In this document: one piece after another, positions 9,475-21,600 of the stretch
Numbering within the stretch: position 1 is the stretch's first letter
Layout: the number at the start of each line of letters is the position of its first letter
Origin: Carettochelys insculpta
Lineage: Eukaryota; Chordata; Testudines; Carettochelyidae
Reading direction: 5' to 3'
Assembly: GCF_033958435.1 (NCBI RefSeq)
Contig: NC_134147.1
Location: 47,734,001 to 47,798,000, forward strand
DNA length: 64,000 nt
Notes under the pieces: model-generated
Told to the model about the DNA's origin: nothing
The model's database searches: none
Seen by the model: the letters and a program-made list of their open reading frames with translations, nothing else
Program-made: the position numbers and the translations under genes

Positions 9475-12400
9475 TTGATGTGGGCTACCTGGGTCTTGGC
9501 GGCACACATGGACATGATCTTTCTGCTTACTTGGACAGGCTGGGAATGCATGGAGTCAGAGCTCTGCCCCCCCTACTCGCCCCCACCCCAGGCACTGAAC
9601 AGCAGTGCTCGGGAGACAGCTGTGGGGACAGCTGGAGCAGCACAGGGGTTGTGAAATTGTTTGTAGGACTCAGCCAGCAGCAAATTACTTCCCTCTGAGG
9701 GCCAGTAGGAAGCAGGGGAGAGGGTGTGGTCCAAAGCCTCTCTCTGCATCACAGCACCTCCAGGGCTGGAGCGGGGGAACAGATTCCATGCAGCTCCTTG
9801 GCCTTCGCTCTCTCACAGCAAGAAAACATTTATTTTATTGGCTAGAATTCAATTCCCATGTGTCCGAGCAAATGTGTTAGAAAACTGCAATTTTCCTGCG
9901 TTGGCTATGGCACCTTGACACCAACCTCACATATGAACCCTCCATGAATAAGGCTAGTCCTGATTTCATCCCCCCAAGTTTAAAGAATATTTATGCGTCA
10001 TCTCCCCAGAGGGAAGGCACAGCCCTTCCATGTGGCCATGATAGGGTAATTGGTTTTCTGGCCAATTTTTCTATTTTTGTTCTGTTTGAAACTTAAAAAA
10101 TAATCATGTTCCCACCTGATTCTGATCAAAGTAGAATGTGGGTGGTGGGGGGTTGTGGTTGGGTGTTTTTGTTTTGGTTTGGTTTGTTTCTATTTAAGTC
10201 AGCGCTTGGAATATTTCCAAATGGCTGGAATGATTAATGGGGTGCCACTGACTTGTTTTGTGCTTCAACAAAAAAAATGCACAATTCATGTTTTCCAAAG
10301 AGCCCACTTAGGTACCTCTGATTGACCATGCAATGCAAGTTTTAAATTAGTCTTTGTGTGCACAAAACGTACTGTGGAAAAAAAGCATTTCCATAAAAAT
10401 GAATGGCTTACTCAAGGTTAGAGATGCAGGCAAAAAAATCAGCTCTCAGGGGACTGTTTATTAGACTATAATCATTGAAAAGCCTGGTCTTAATATCCTA
10501 TATTCACTGAAAAGAAAAGATTTGTTCTTTTGCCTACTATTTATTTGGACAGTCTACATTTAGCTTGAATAGCAAAACAGGTTTCTCTGCCTTCCACCAC
10601 TATCAAGGCAAGGTCATTCCCCTTAAAGGAAGATCAAATGCCTGTATAAAGGGAGAGAAAATATGGCAGACCTCTCTCTTTCTCTCTCAAAGATTGATCT
10701 ATAGAGCATCTTGAGCAATAGGTAACAGAAATCTACCCATATTTCAGCGTTCATTGATTTAGGTATGGTTTGAGTGTGAAACAAAAGAGATCAATGGTAA
10801 TCACCTCAACAAAGAATGTTATTTTAGGGATGTTTGCAAATAACACAAAGCTCTAGTTTCCTAAAGGACTCGTGTGAGTCCAGAAAACCATTCTTTGATG
10901 CCAAATTCGCTAATGATGTCAGTAGTTGCAGCTCTATTGGCTATAGTACATTTGTGCCTCTTCATTCCAGCTTAGAATTTAGTCTTTTAAAAATACACCT
11001 CCAATGTTTTAATCAGTCTGTCTAAAGTCTGATAGCCTTTAATCAACACTTCCTCATGAAAGGTTTTAATAATAGTTCATGGTTAAGCATGTTAGACTAA
11101 AACATTGCGCGGCAATCTTATTTTGTAATTGGAGAAAGTCTTTTAGTTTAGCTTTCATGTTAGCCAAGTGATGTTGTATCAAAAAGTCCATTACACTTTC
11201 TCTGTTGCCATTTCATACCTAGGTTTTTAAAAAGAGTTATTTTATAAAAATGTGAGAAGCAGTGTTATTATTCAAAATGTTTCGCTACAGAAAAGAAGAC
11301 CATCATTAGCAGCAGTAGGAAGTAGGTCCAGGAAAGGAAATGACTCAGAGAACGTTATCTGTCGATAGTCAGCCTGCCATTATAATGCTAAGAGGCAGGG
11401 TTGTCTAGTGAACAGGGCAGGAGAGCTAGGTTCTCATTTGGCTGTATCACTGCAGGCAAGACTCCATTAATTTGAGTGGGGTTAGGAAGAGAATGCAGCA
11501 AATAATTAATTTTTGGTTGGGTAGCCATCTGGAAAATCAGGGAAAAATACTAATTCCTTTCAAAACAAAACTGATTTACTTTGTTTATTGCTGAAATGAA
11601 AAAAAAACAAAAAAACAAAAATTCATTAGGGTTAAGAAAAAGGTTTCAAAATTTGATTTGATGTTTTAGAAATGAAATGTCAATTCAAAAAGACATGGCT
11701 GATTTCTTTGTTTTTTCAATCAAATTTGACCTAAATTTGCTAAGAGTTCTAGTGCACTGAAAAATGCATATTCTTGGTCAATTTACTATTCTCCAAAAGG
11801 AAAAAAAGAAAAAAAAAAAGCCAGTTGGCTCCAAACAGGAACAAGCCCCCAATACTTAACCCTTCAGCTATTCCTATGCCATGTGGAAAAAGGAGTTCCA
11901 ATATCACAGAAACCCAGACCATTCGCATGTGACCAGTTTCTCCATCATGAGTACACACACATATCCAACAGATCAGAGAGAAGAGACTAGGAACCAGATC
12001 ACGAGATGTTTCAGGCTCCCTTAATTACAAGGGAGCAAACCTTCTACTGAACCGCCAGAAGGGTAGGTATCAGTTCCCTTTCAATTCTAGCTCTTACTTT
12101 ATAGACTGCTAGTTGAACCAGCCAGCTCTGTTAAAATGTTCTTATTGTTTTGGTTTTTAAAGACAGGCTTAAAAATCAAGGGTGGATCAACACTCTTCCC
12201 ACTGGTGAGCAATTGCTCATTACCTGAGTGAGCTTTTGCCCCCTCCGCTGATGTTTGCTGCAATGTAATTCCACCTCAGCCTGCCAAAATTTACATAGAG
12301 GAATTAAAATGTCAAGAGGTATCAGGGCAAGAGATTACTTAGCCTTCCGGAGTGTTTGACTAAGAGACAGAATGGAGTCTATGATTTGAATCCATGCCTT

Positions 12401-12890
12401 TGGAAGGATGTGATGTCAATTAGCAATGCTCTGCTCAGAAATACAGTAGCAGCAAGGCAAAGGTTGGGGAATTTGCTTGCATCTCAGTTCTTGTATTGTC
12501 CCTCATCAGCAAAATACCCAAGCCCTAAAGGTGAGTCAGTGACTAAGCTGGACCTCTGTTCATGACGATCTGTGCTTAGGTTTTGATTAAAACCTTCTCT
12601 TGACACCTTCTGCTCCAGAACAGGAAAGATTCACTGAGTCAGCTGCTATGTTGTCTTCCAAACTGCAATTCCTTTGACCTCACTGGTGTTTCAGGGATAT
12701 AAACTGGCACAATACTTAGCCCAGACAGATTTACCTCCCCTTATGAAGTCCCTGCCAGTTTGGAAGCTTCAGAGATTCCACACGTCCAGAAGACCACGTG
12801 GAGACTGGGACTATAAGCTAGGTGGCCAGCCTTGGATTCTGAGACAGACAGATTCCAGGGGCAGAAAGCATCAACTGTGATCATCTGGTC
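9475..12890. other. Unique, largely AT-rich sequence
   Basis: No assignable gene or large repeat. It holds poly-A/T-rich patches near 11600 and 11800-11820 and a perfect 8-bp stem (GCTCCCTT/AAGGGAGC) at 12015-12036. The stretch 10600-11300 is AT-rich without repeat signatures. Confidence 0.5.
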
Positions 12891-12894
12891 AGAT

Positions 12895-13140
12895 TTCTGG
12901 TGTAACATAGGCCATAGATCTGCTCCCAGATAATCCCTTGGGAAATACAACCCATCTTGTGCCAACATTCCAACCGTGATTTTAAAACACCCATCGAGTA
13001 CTATGTCAAATGCCGTACAGCAATCTAAATACGTTACAAGAAACCTACTCCCCTTGTCGGTCAAAACTGTCAGTGGATCGAAAAAAGATACCGAGTTCGT
13101 TTGAGGGACCACTCTTCCATAAATCCATGTTGATTGGCAT
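12895..13140 (-). mobile_element. Old CR1 RT fragment
   Basis: Minus-strand translation contains TYLDCCTAFDIV, a decayed version of the CR1 motif A region (YLDFSKAFDTV). The plus-strand text TCTTCCATAAATCCATGTTG at about 13113 corresponds to the complement of the CR1 'QHGF' region. Stops and mismatches show it is inactive. It lies on the same strand as the younger CR1 at 13521 but belongs to a different, older copy, because the RT region recurs there intact. Confidence 0.65.
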
Positions 13141-13362
13141 TACTCATACCACCCTCCCTTGATACTTTATCCCCAGTGTCTCGTTTACCTCATGTGCTGG
13201 GACAAACACAGCCTGAAGGGGCTGGGCCAGGCTCTTGCCTGACATGCTGGGGTGACTAACAGCAGGTCTGACAGTCTGCGTGGGGCTGGCCCCCAGAGTG
13301 GAGACTAAGCCCATGTGAGGAGAGTGAATGCTGGAGAGCAGGAGGCTGCTTGTTGCTCTGCA

Positions 13363-13386
13363 CAGCAGCAGCAGCAGCAGTAGCAG
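13363..13386. repeat. (CAG)n trinucleotide repeat
   Basis: Six consecutive CAG units followed by TAG CAG. It lies in non-coding sequence next to the CR1 insertion. Confidence 0.9.
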
Positions 13387-13638
13387 TGAGAGGTGGCCTT
13401 TCTTCACTCCCCCACTCCGCGGCCAAGCCGGTGCTCCCAGCTCCACTCCGGAGAGCTGAACCCAACAAGGTGCAGGAACTGTGGGACTCCAAAACCAGCA
13501 GAATCTGGATTTCCCCCAATCATAAGAACATAAGAACGGCCATACTGGGTCAGACCAAAGGGCCATCCAGCCCAGTATCCTGTCTGCCGACAGTGGCCAG
13601 TGCCAGGTGCCCCAGCGAAGGTGAACCGAAGACAATGG

Positions 13639-13893
13639 TCAAGCGATTTGTCCAGTTTCTAGACTGAAAAGTCCCAGTCTCTCTAGCCTCTCCTCATATG
13701 GGACCCATTGCAAACCCTTAATCATTTTAGTTGCCCTTTTCTGAACTTTTTCTAATGGCAGTAGATCTTTTTTGAGGTGAGGAGACCACATCTGCACGCA
13801 GTACTCAAAATGTGGGTGTACCATAGTTTTATATGGGGGAAGTATGATATTCTTCATCTTATTCTCTATCCCTTTTTTAATAATTCCTAACAT
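13639..13893 (-). pseudogene. CR1 ORF2 C-terminal part in shifted frame
   Basis: 84 codons continuing the CR1 protein after the frameshift: RMLGIIKKGIE-like start, then HFEYCVQMWSPHLKKDL, KVQKRATKMIKGLQ and YEERLERLGLFSLE, the typical CR1 C-terminus. It runs into the internally deleted 3' UTR. The shift is the only break I see between this and the upstream frame, which points to a recent insertion. Confidence 0.85.
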
Positions 13894-13937
13894 CCTATTT
13901 GCTTTACTGACTGCTGCTGCACACTGCGTGGATGTTT

Positions 13938-15098
13938 TCAGAGAACTATCACTATAATTCCAAGATCCCTTTCCTGATCTGTTGTATCTAAATTTGCCCC
14001 CATCACATTGAATGTATAATTGGGGTTATTTTTCCCAATGTGCATTACCTTACACTTACCCACATTAAATTTCATTTGCCATTTTGCTGCCCAGTCACTC
14101 AGTTTGCTGAGATCTTTTTGAAGTTCTTCACAGTCTGCTTTGGTTTTGACTATCCTGAACAGTTTGGTGTCATCTGCAAACTTTGCCACTTCACTGCTTA
14201 CCCCTTTCTCTAGATCATTGACGAACAAGTTGAACAAGATTGGTCCCAGGACTGACCCTTGGGGAATGCCACTAGTTACCCCCTTCCATTGTGAAAATTT
14301 ACCATTTATTCCTACCCTTTGTTTCCTGTCTTTTAACCAGTTCCCAATCCATGAAAGGATCTTTCCTCCTATCCCATGACCACCTAATTTACATAAGAGC
14401 CTTTGGTGAGGGACCATGTCAAACGCTTTCTGGAAATCTAAGTATACTATGTCTACTGGATCCCCCCTGCCCGCATGCTTGTTAACCGCTTCAAAGAACT
14501 CTAATAGATTAGTAAGACACGACTTCCCTTTACAGAAACCATGTTGACTTTTGCTCAACAAATCATGTTCTTCTACGTGTCTGACAATTTTATTCTTTAC
14601 TATTGTTTCTACTAATTTGCCCGGTACTGACGTTAGACTTACCGGTCTATAATTGCTAGGGTCTCCTTTAGAGCTCTTCTTAAATATTGGTGTTATATTA
14701 GCTGTCTTCCAATCATTGGGTACTGAAGCTGATTTAAAGGATAGGTTACAAACCACCATTAATAGTTCCACAATTTCACATTTGAGTTCTTTCAGAACAC
14801 TTGGGTGAATACCATCCGGTCCCGGAGACTTGTGACTGTTTAGCCTATCAATTAGTTCCAAAACCGCCTCTAATGATACTTCAATCTGGGACAGTTCCTC
14901 AGATTTGTCACCCATAAAGGACACCTCAGATTTGGGAATCTCTCTAACATCCTCAGCCGTGAAGACTGAAGCAAAGAAATCATTTAGTTTTTCCACAATG
15001 GCATTATCCTCCTTGATTGCTTCTTTTATGTCTCTATCGTCCAGGGGCCCCACTGCTTTTTTAGCAGGTTTCCTGCTTCTAATGAACTTACAAAACAT
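13938..15098 (-). CDS. CR1 reverse-transcriptase frame (partial ORF2)
   Basis: 386 codons of the CR1 ORF2 protein, which primes reverse transcription on nicked chromosomal DNA. The endonuclease domain is lost by 5' truncation. In order: a linker with FFASVFT (about residue 42), SPGPDGIHP (near 91), NYRPVSLTSVPGKL (near 149), motif A YLDFQKAFDMVPH (near 220) with its catalytic Asp, motif B GIPQGSVLGPILF (near 278), motif C FADDTKL (near 308) with both catalytic Asp, and the thumb (NVGKCKVMHIG). The stop at 13938 follows an apparent one-base loss near 13950; the homologous sequence continues in another frame at 13639-13893. The first ATG in frame is simply the one after truncation. Confidence 0.9.
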   Translation of the reverse strand: MFCKFIRSRKPAKKAVGPLDDRDIKEAIKEDNAIVEKLNDFFASVFTAEDVREIPKSEVSFMGDKSEELSQIEVSLEAVLELIDRLNSHKSPGPDGIHPSVLKELKCEIVELLMVVCNLSFKSASVPNDWKTANITPIFKKSSKGDPSNYRPVSLTSVPGKLVETIVKNKIVRHVEEHDLLSKSQHGFCKGKSCLTNLLEFFEAVNKHAGRGDPVDIVYLDFQKAFDMVPHQRLLCKLGGHGIGGKILSWIGNWLKDRKQRVGINGKFSQWKGVTSGIPQGSVLGPILFNLFVNDLEKGVSSEVAKFADDTKLFRIVKTKADCEELQKDLSKLSDWAAKWQMKFNVGKCKVMHIGKNNPNYTFNVMGANLDTTDQERDLGIIVIVL

Positions 15099-15190
15099 TT
15101 TACCATTGTTTTGTGAATTTATGGCTAACTGTTCCTCAAAATCTTTTTTGGCTTGTCTTATTACATTTTTACATTTAATTTGGCAGCCAG

Positions 15191-15698
15191 AGAGACCTTC
15201 TGGCAGGACTTAACTGCTGCCAGCTCTACAGCCACAGCTGCAGCCCCCCTGCCCTGATTAGGCCCAGGGTGGAGGTGGGGTGAACCTATCGTGCAGAGTG
15301 AGTTCGTGCAGACTGGCTTGAGCCTTGCTTAGTGACAATGGTTGACACTTTGATGTCCCTCGCTCCTCATTGTAGTTCACTCCTCCCTATCCAGGAATTA
15401 AATGGTCCTTTATTTCCAAGTAGCCATCGGTTCCCTGCACTAGTTAAATATTACCCAAGGGCACAGGGATGTTGGGCCATGCACACCTGCCCAATAGCAA
15501 GCCAGGGCCCACTCCCTCTCTGGGAGGAGGAACAAGAGATTCCACTATTCATGAGGATTAGGGGTGCCCCGGGAAGGCAACACCAACCCAGTGGTGACGA
15601 CGTACCTGGCATGCATTTGGTTACATCCATTGGGAGTTGTAGGAAGCGTACGTCAGGTTGTCCTGGTTGAGAATCAGCACCAAATCATGGGTAACGGG
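15191..15698. other. Unique sequence between CR1 and MITE
   Basis: No gene or repeat recognised. Confidence 0.45.
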
Positions 15699-15888
15699 CA
15701 ACATTTCCTCTAATCTTCTGCATCCATGTGCGGCTTTTTTCCATCCATGTGCAGAATAATTTTCATGTGCGCCGAGGCCCATGCAGCTGTCCTCCACCAA
15801 GAGAAGACAAATGTAACTGTGGGCTGATCAGCAGCACTGAAACCTTTCCTGAGCGGCCACACAAGCGCCCAGCTTGCAGAGAACGCTG
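15699..15888. mobile_element. 190-bp hAT-type MITE
   Basis: Begins CAACATTTCCTCTAATC and ends with the complement of CAGCGTTCTCTGC, matching in degraded form the CAGTGTTCCCTCTAA terminal inverted repeat of a chelonian hAT-type family. Flanking octamers GTAACGGG (15691-15698) and CTAATGCG (15889-15896) agree at five of eight positions, acceptable for an old 8-bp target duplication. A partial relative lies at 41205-41331. Confidence 0.65.
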
Positions 15889-15896
15889 CTAATGCG

Positions 15897-17585
15897 TGCA
15901 ATGGGCCAGGCGCTGCGGGGGGTTGAAGCAAACACGTGTGAACCTCCCAGGAGAACAGCGTAAGGAGAGGAGGGCACGGACAGTGGTGGAAGCCTCAGGA
16001 GGGGCAAGGAGAGGAGGAACGTGGCAAGTGGCGGTAAGGGACTGAGTGGTGGGGGGGCAGTGGGCCAGGCTGCAGGAAGAAGAGGTCGGGCCATAAGCAG
16101 AGGTGGCGGATAGAGTACTAGCTTCCCCCAGGGGAAATTATACTTACTGCCCTGGTACCAAATCCCACTACTTGCTGAAGTTTGGAGTTCATTTTTACAA
16201 TGGATCTTAAACAAGTTGAGGGAAGCGCTTTGTTGCCATGCCACAGCAACGCCAGCTCCCTCCTTGTGCTCCTCAGACTTGCTGACATTCATTCACTACC
16301 ATCTTAGCAAAGGCTTTCTTTGAAAGAAAACAATCGTTCCAGGAACATCACTGAACTCCGTGGCATGTTTGTCAAGCCACTAGTCCTCTTTCCCTGTGCC
16401 TTCCTCAGAGACAATGCTTGCCTGCTGGGCCATTATGCACAGATTGCTAACTGGCTGTGTCTAGCTCAATGCACAGAATGAGCTTTAGTAATTTAAATAA
16501 CAAACACTGGAATTGATGATACAAACAAACTCGGTCAGTCACGCACTTTCAGAAGCAATGAACAGAAACCTGTTCCTGTGGTGGGGGTAGGGGGATGTGT
16601 GTGTCTTGTTATTAAAGATTTCGAATGTCTTCTACCATCTGGTTCCATTCTAACTATCGCACAAGTTTTTGCCATTGTTCCAACATTAATGCGCCATGAA
16701 GACAGAGGTTGGCTTGTATGCCAGTCTTACTGCCCTAAGCTGGGAAGGAAAAACCTCCCTATCACAGCTGCTCAGGGACACACCTCCTAAGCAGATCGCT
16801 GCAGACGTATTGCATCCCCCTGCACTCAAGATACCCCTCTCTACAAGTGAGTGCAATGAGGTGTGGGGATTCGGTAGAAAGCTGGTGGTGGCAGCAACCT
16901 CACACTCACTGTCTAGGTGCATGGGGGAAATTATCTGCAGCCATTCAAGGACTGTGGTGTGTGCCACAGCTTGGCAAGATGAGATAGACAGGGGAGGAAT
17001 TGTGACGGTGACACACTGCGCCTCATGGAGGTACATTGTGACTGGCACAGTTGACATGACACCCCTTGCTCAGAGCTCCGCTTAAAGGCAACAGTGCCCC
17101 AGAGCACAGAAACATCCACGGAACCGTGTAGAAGCTGAAGGCATGTAGCCATGACACTCGCTGTACCTGTTACACAGTGGCTCTATGCAGGCTGGTCCTG
17201 TCGAGAAGGGAAAATCAGCACGTCTCCAGTGAAGTGACTGGATCTAAGGCCATTTACACCAGTTCCAAACCTGTCCTTCAGGCTCCAAGTTCAGGAACAC
17301 AGCCGGCAATCAGCCCCTGCTACCTGCACTGAGCCCCACCAAAGATGAATGGTTTTACCACCATGTTGTGTGGCTCTGCTCTGAGCTACTACTGATGATA
17401 TGCAGACACCAGGGCTTCCTGGAGCCAACTCTGCACTACCCCTCATCTCACTGTAGATAGGGGAAGTGTTTCCGAGAAGAGATTAGCACACTCCCACCCC
17501 CAGCTTCCACTTTATGGTACAGGGCATTCCTCTGTAGCAGCAATTGGTGCTCCATGTGGTCTGACTGGGAGCACTTCAGCCGCTG
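15897..17585. other. Unique sequence, purine-rich at start
   Basis: 15960-16110 is purine-rich (GGAGAGGAGG-type runs). The rest shows no repeat or gene signature. Open frames on both strands near 16690-17080 overlap and have no recognisable domain. Confidence 0.45.
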
Positions 17586-17589
17586 CGGC

Positions 17590-17940
17590 TGAGATGTAAG
17601 TATCCTTTTGAGCACAATAAGAAACAAACGAGTGATAATGGACAATCTGATGATGGTAGAGCTCTTGCAGTGTTTATATAAGAGAACCACAGATAATAAA
17701 AACAGCAGTATAGCTATGAAAATTATTCTAAATACCTTTTCAAGTGAAATTGGCCTCCATAATCTGGCCTGTCTCATTTGCATGGCAAAACTGGCATTTT
17801 GTAGGGAAAAAAAGGCCATAAATACATTATGCATTTGAAACGACATAAAAGCTCTGAGGAGGCCTATCATCATAAAATCGTTATAATACATTAGACTTGG
17901 AAATGCTAAACTATAATTGTGCAACACCTAATTAAATTAG
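17590..17940. promoter_or_regulatory. Candidate conserved non-coding block
   Basis: About 350 bases, AT-rich but not simple, without repeat signatures. It contains an octamer-like ATTTGCAT (17777-17784) and homeodomain-type cores such as TAATTAAA. Both strands stay open for long stretches, as is common in AT-rich conserved enhancers. This is speculative and rests on texture only; no conservation data were available. Confidence 0.2.
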
Positions 17941-20929
17941 TGCTGACGGCTTTCAAAGGGAAGTTGATGAAAGGTACACAAGATCTCCTTTACTGGGTTG
18001 GTGTGCCCTAGACCAAATCAAGGCAAGTGAATTCCATCCAAGAACGACTAACCACACATTCCCACCCACACATGGTAAGTGACGTCAGTTGCGAGTGTCT
18101 GGCAAACAAATGGCTAGTGTAGCTGATTGGACTGCGACCTGATACTTGATTAATTGTGGGTAATAAAGTGAGTGGAAAAAAGCCTTTCTGGCTTAATGCA
18201 ATAGCAGAAATATTTACTGGTCAAGTCCAACAACAGCTGACTGGCAGCTCAGACTTATTTTTCACTCTTGTGGCAATAACTTGGGTTTTCAGTGTTTGGG
18301 CAGACGAAAGGCTCCACTCATGAACACGGAAGGGGTGAACTGTAGTAACTACAACAGAGGCAGCAAGTGGCTCAGGCCTGCCTGTCCAGGTCTATTGCTG
18401 TCTGGGGGCCCAGGGCAAGGTCAGAGCCAGGCTGGGCTGTCATGTGAGGATTCCTGGCAGATGGTACTCAGTTCCTGGGGGTGGTGGGGGCATATCTGAG
18501 GGGATGGAGGTCCAGGGTCATCAATGGGAAGAGGGGGAATACTGAGCTGAGGGCCCGAGGGCAGAGATGAAAGCTCCACATCTGGCAGCTCCAGGACCAG
18601 AAGGGCTTTGGGGCACAGCGCAGAGAGGGCCCTGGCTGTATGTGGATGGGCAACATATGTGAGCGGAGAAGGCCAAAAGGCTGGAGTGGGGAGCATGGGC
18701 CAGCAGCCAGACCAGTGGGTTCAGACCCCCTCATCCCTCCAAGGAATGTTTTCCCCAGCCACTGCGTACTCACAATATTCTTTGTCATTTGTGTGATGAT
18801 TTGAAATTGCTGGGGGCAACTGATGGCTCCCAATGTCACCCTCCTGGTGACCACAGTAAAACAGCTGTCGACCTCCACATGGCTGTAGCAGACATTGCTT
18901 TTTCTAGGAGTAGCTCCCCTGCTCAAATTGTCACACCTTACTCACCCACCAGACCCTGCACCTTAGGGCGTGCGGCCCTGTCTCCTTCACCTGATGGACT
19001 TTCCGTCTTGCAAAGCAATCAGATACAAAGCCTTTCCCTGGGACAACTTGGGCTGAATGTAGGATGGGAGAAGCCAATGGAACAATATCAGGCAGAGCTG
19101 TTTGGAAGGAAGGCAGTAGCTAGGATGGAATTTCATTATTTGCATCCACACTCTCATCCACCCATCACTGCATTATTATTAGGATTGTGCTGCAAAAAAG
19201 CAAGCTGTGCTCCTCGCAGCCCCTGCTGCTTTGCTTTACAACTGTGCTTCAGAACAGTGAAGCACAAATGCTTAAGGAGGAATCTGAGAGCCAGCTTAGG
19301 CAGCTGCAGAGCCAGAAGTGAAAAAGCTCTTTTCCGTTTTTTTAATTCTCTTTTAACGGTGGGTGTGCCATTAGTTCAGCGAGTGCTCGTGCTGCCCTAT
19401 TCCACTGCCAGGAGTAACAGAAAAGAAAAAGGGAAGCTGTTTTCCCCCACATTTTTGTTTGTGAGCACATTACATCCTTGCAAGCCTTCTCATCGATTTG
19501 CGTGTGCATGAAAGGGCAGGAGAGAGTGTCCTTCCCCAAAGGGCCCCTCCCACCACAATCAGCACGAGAGCAGTGGGACTTGGAAAGTGAGAATTAAAAG
19601 AAAACGCTACCCGCCCAGGACTCGTGAGTCCCCCAGGCTGACGGGCTTCTTTGTAACAAACAGCTGGCTCTTTTCTTCCCTGTCCCAGAGTTTTGACCGT
19701 GAACATTTATTGAGTCTCTGTAGCCTTTGTGCAGCTGAGCCCCCTGGGGTTTTGGGAGGCAACAGTCATCCACAGTGGAGTTTGTGGTGCAAGTCCCCCT
19801 CCTCTCACTCTCTCCCCTGTGCTTCTGATGGGAAGCCGCACCGTCAAATGGCATCAGCAGACGTGCAGGGCACAAGGAGGCGGTCACCTTTAACAGGTGC
19901 TAAAGTCTATTTTGTTATTTTCAAAATGCACAAGCACCTTCGCGGTCTCCTCTTGAGGCAAACTGACAAAGAAACCAGTGCCAGGAAAGTCCTGGAGCCA
20001 CCCCGTATCCCTGCATATTTTCATCTTATAATCCACTGCATTAATATTTAACCACCACCTCAAACAGGTGGAAGTTTGAGGGCCATTGAGCACTGTGAAT
20101 TCTCCCAATGCATCACGATTACCAAAACACCTGTGCTAAATAACATTGTGCAGTGCCTCTACGGAAACTCCCCGAGTGCTCAATAGCCCTTGAAATTTCT
20201 CATTTCTAGCTTGTGGTGTGGTGCCTGACTACTCACACATTACTCTGCAATACAAAGCAGCGTAGGACAGCGGTCCAAGACCTGATAAAGCCAGTTTACC
20301 TTCTGCTGGGAAATGAGGCTGTTGCAGTGCTTTTCAGCCTGCACTTGCTTTGTTTCTGCAATTATCGTCACCTGGACCGACTTTTGATGACCGTGCCCCA
20401 ACAGCAGCCTCATGCAACAGGGCAAGGGAAGTCCAGGCTCAATGGAATCTGTTTCAGCTGGTCAGGTCCATTCTGTGTATTACAATTCACTGACGTCATA
20501 GCCCGTCTCTAATAGGTAGCATATAAGATATAAACAGAAAAGTAATAATGTACTGCTCATTAATATTATTGTCTGGTGTAGGTAGGCAGGGCAATTTCAA
20601 AACTGAAAACCTATTGGGAATTATATTCTTAAAATATGTCCGTCAGGCAAGGTTGAAGTTCGGCTGCCCTGAAGGTACTTCCAAAGTACGTGCAGAGACA
20701 AGGGGTGTGTAATTTACAGAAGAGGTAAACAAAACCATCAAGCAAACAAGCGGAGGACAGGACAACTCAGCATCATGGCAGTGGGAGTAGAGTGCAGGAA
20801 TCAAATCAGATGCGTAGGTGGAGAAACCAGCTTGGAAGTTCCCTCACCAGCAGACTCCACGTCGCCTTCATTGCAGCTTGAATGAACTTTATTTTGGGGA
20901 GTAAAGGCCTGAAAAATCCATTTCAGAGG
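17941..20929. other. Unique sequence, nothing recognised
   Basis: Mixed composition. The 240-codon plus-strand frame at 18789-19511 has no domain and low-complexity composition, and I do not consider it a gene. No large repeat is seen. Confidence 0.45.
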
Positions 20930-21600
20930 CTCCCCAAACGAAAGACAGGTGCAAAGAACCCTATGGGGTTTTTCACCCTAGAAGACAAACTCACCCAGCG
21001 CTTTGGAACATTTGCAGGAGCATTGTGAGGTAAAAATTTTACCTTGAACCAGAACTGCAGTTCTGTTAAGTCTTAGCCTCTAGAAAACATTTCCCTTTTA
21101 TTTGCTTGTAAGTCTCTCTCTGTCCTTCAGACCTGTCCTCACCTTACATCCAATCTTCTTCTGTTAATAAACTTGTTTTATTTTTGCTATAACCCAGCCC
21201 AGCACTGGGTTTGAAGTGAAGTGATCGTTAACATTAGTTCAAGTGACAAGCAGTGCATCTTGTCTCTTTAAAAGAGCAAATACACATTATTCTTCTGACT
21301 GATGCAGAGCAAAGGATTTGGGGGACATTGTGGGGTGTTAAGATCACCTGGCCAGGTGTAACTAGAAAGCTCACTGGTGCCAGTGTGGGCCTGGGAGTTA
21401 GCAAGGAGGCTGTTGGAGTCTGAAGTGTTAGTCCACATCTATGTATCATACAGTTATCTTACTTACATGCTGGCTGGAAACATCCAGACAAGAGACCTAC
21501 AGCAGCAGAGCATTTTAAGGCACCCAGAGTTACGGGGCAGGTGCTGATACAGGGCACGTCTGGACTGGACCCCAGAGTGTGACAGTGACAACCCCGCAAA
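20930..21600 (+). mobile_element. LTR-like retroelement segment
   Basis: Contains a polyadenylation signal AATAAA at 21166-21171 followed by TTTTTGCTATAACCCAGCCC and a downstream GAAGTGAAGTG...GTTAAC block that I associate with a recurring turtle long-terminal-repeat or 3' retroelement segment. The later part has GC-richer text ending near GAGTGTGACAGTGACAAC (about 21576). I see no partner LTR and no TG...CA borders, so it may be a solitary or truncated copy. Orientation is taken from the poly-A signal. Confidence 0.4.
21166..21171 (+). terminator. AATAAA polyadenylation signal
   Basis: Canonical hexamer inside the LTR-like segment, followed by T-rich sequence. Useful mainly for orienting the element. 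Confidence 0.45.

Larger units (their letters stand above)
13521..15190 (-). mobile_element. CR1 LINE, well preserved, 5'-truncated
   Basis: The best-preserved element of the window. Its 3' end lies at the left: two copies of the 8-mer CATAAGAA on the plus strand (13521-13536), the complement of the short terminal repeats that end CR1 elements. It continues through the 3' UTR, the RT C-terminal part and the RT domain, and is cut off at about 15190, the usual 5' truncation of target-primed insertion. The 3' UTR is shortened by an internal deletion near 13650, since the text jumps from the terminal ~130 bases to the 'ACTGAAAAGTCCC' block. The terminal ~130 bases recur in the 28926-29275 copy. 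Confidence 0.93.

Noticed and set aside
12015..12036. Perfect 8-bp stem with 6-base loop
   Set aside because: Short stems of this size are expected by chance in 64 kb; no context.
18789..19511. 240-codon plus-strand frame
   Set aside because: No domain, irregular composition, no supporting exon signals. Likely chance.
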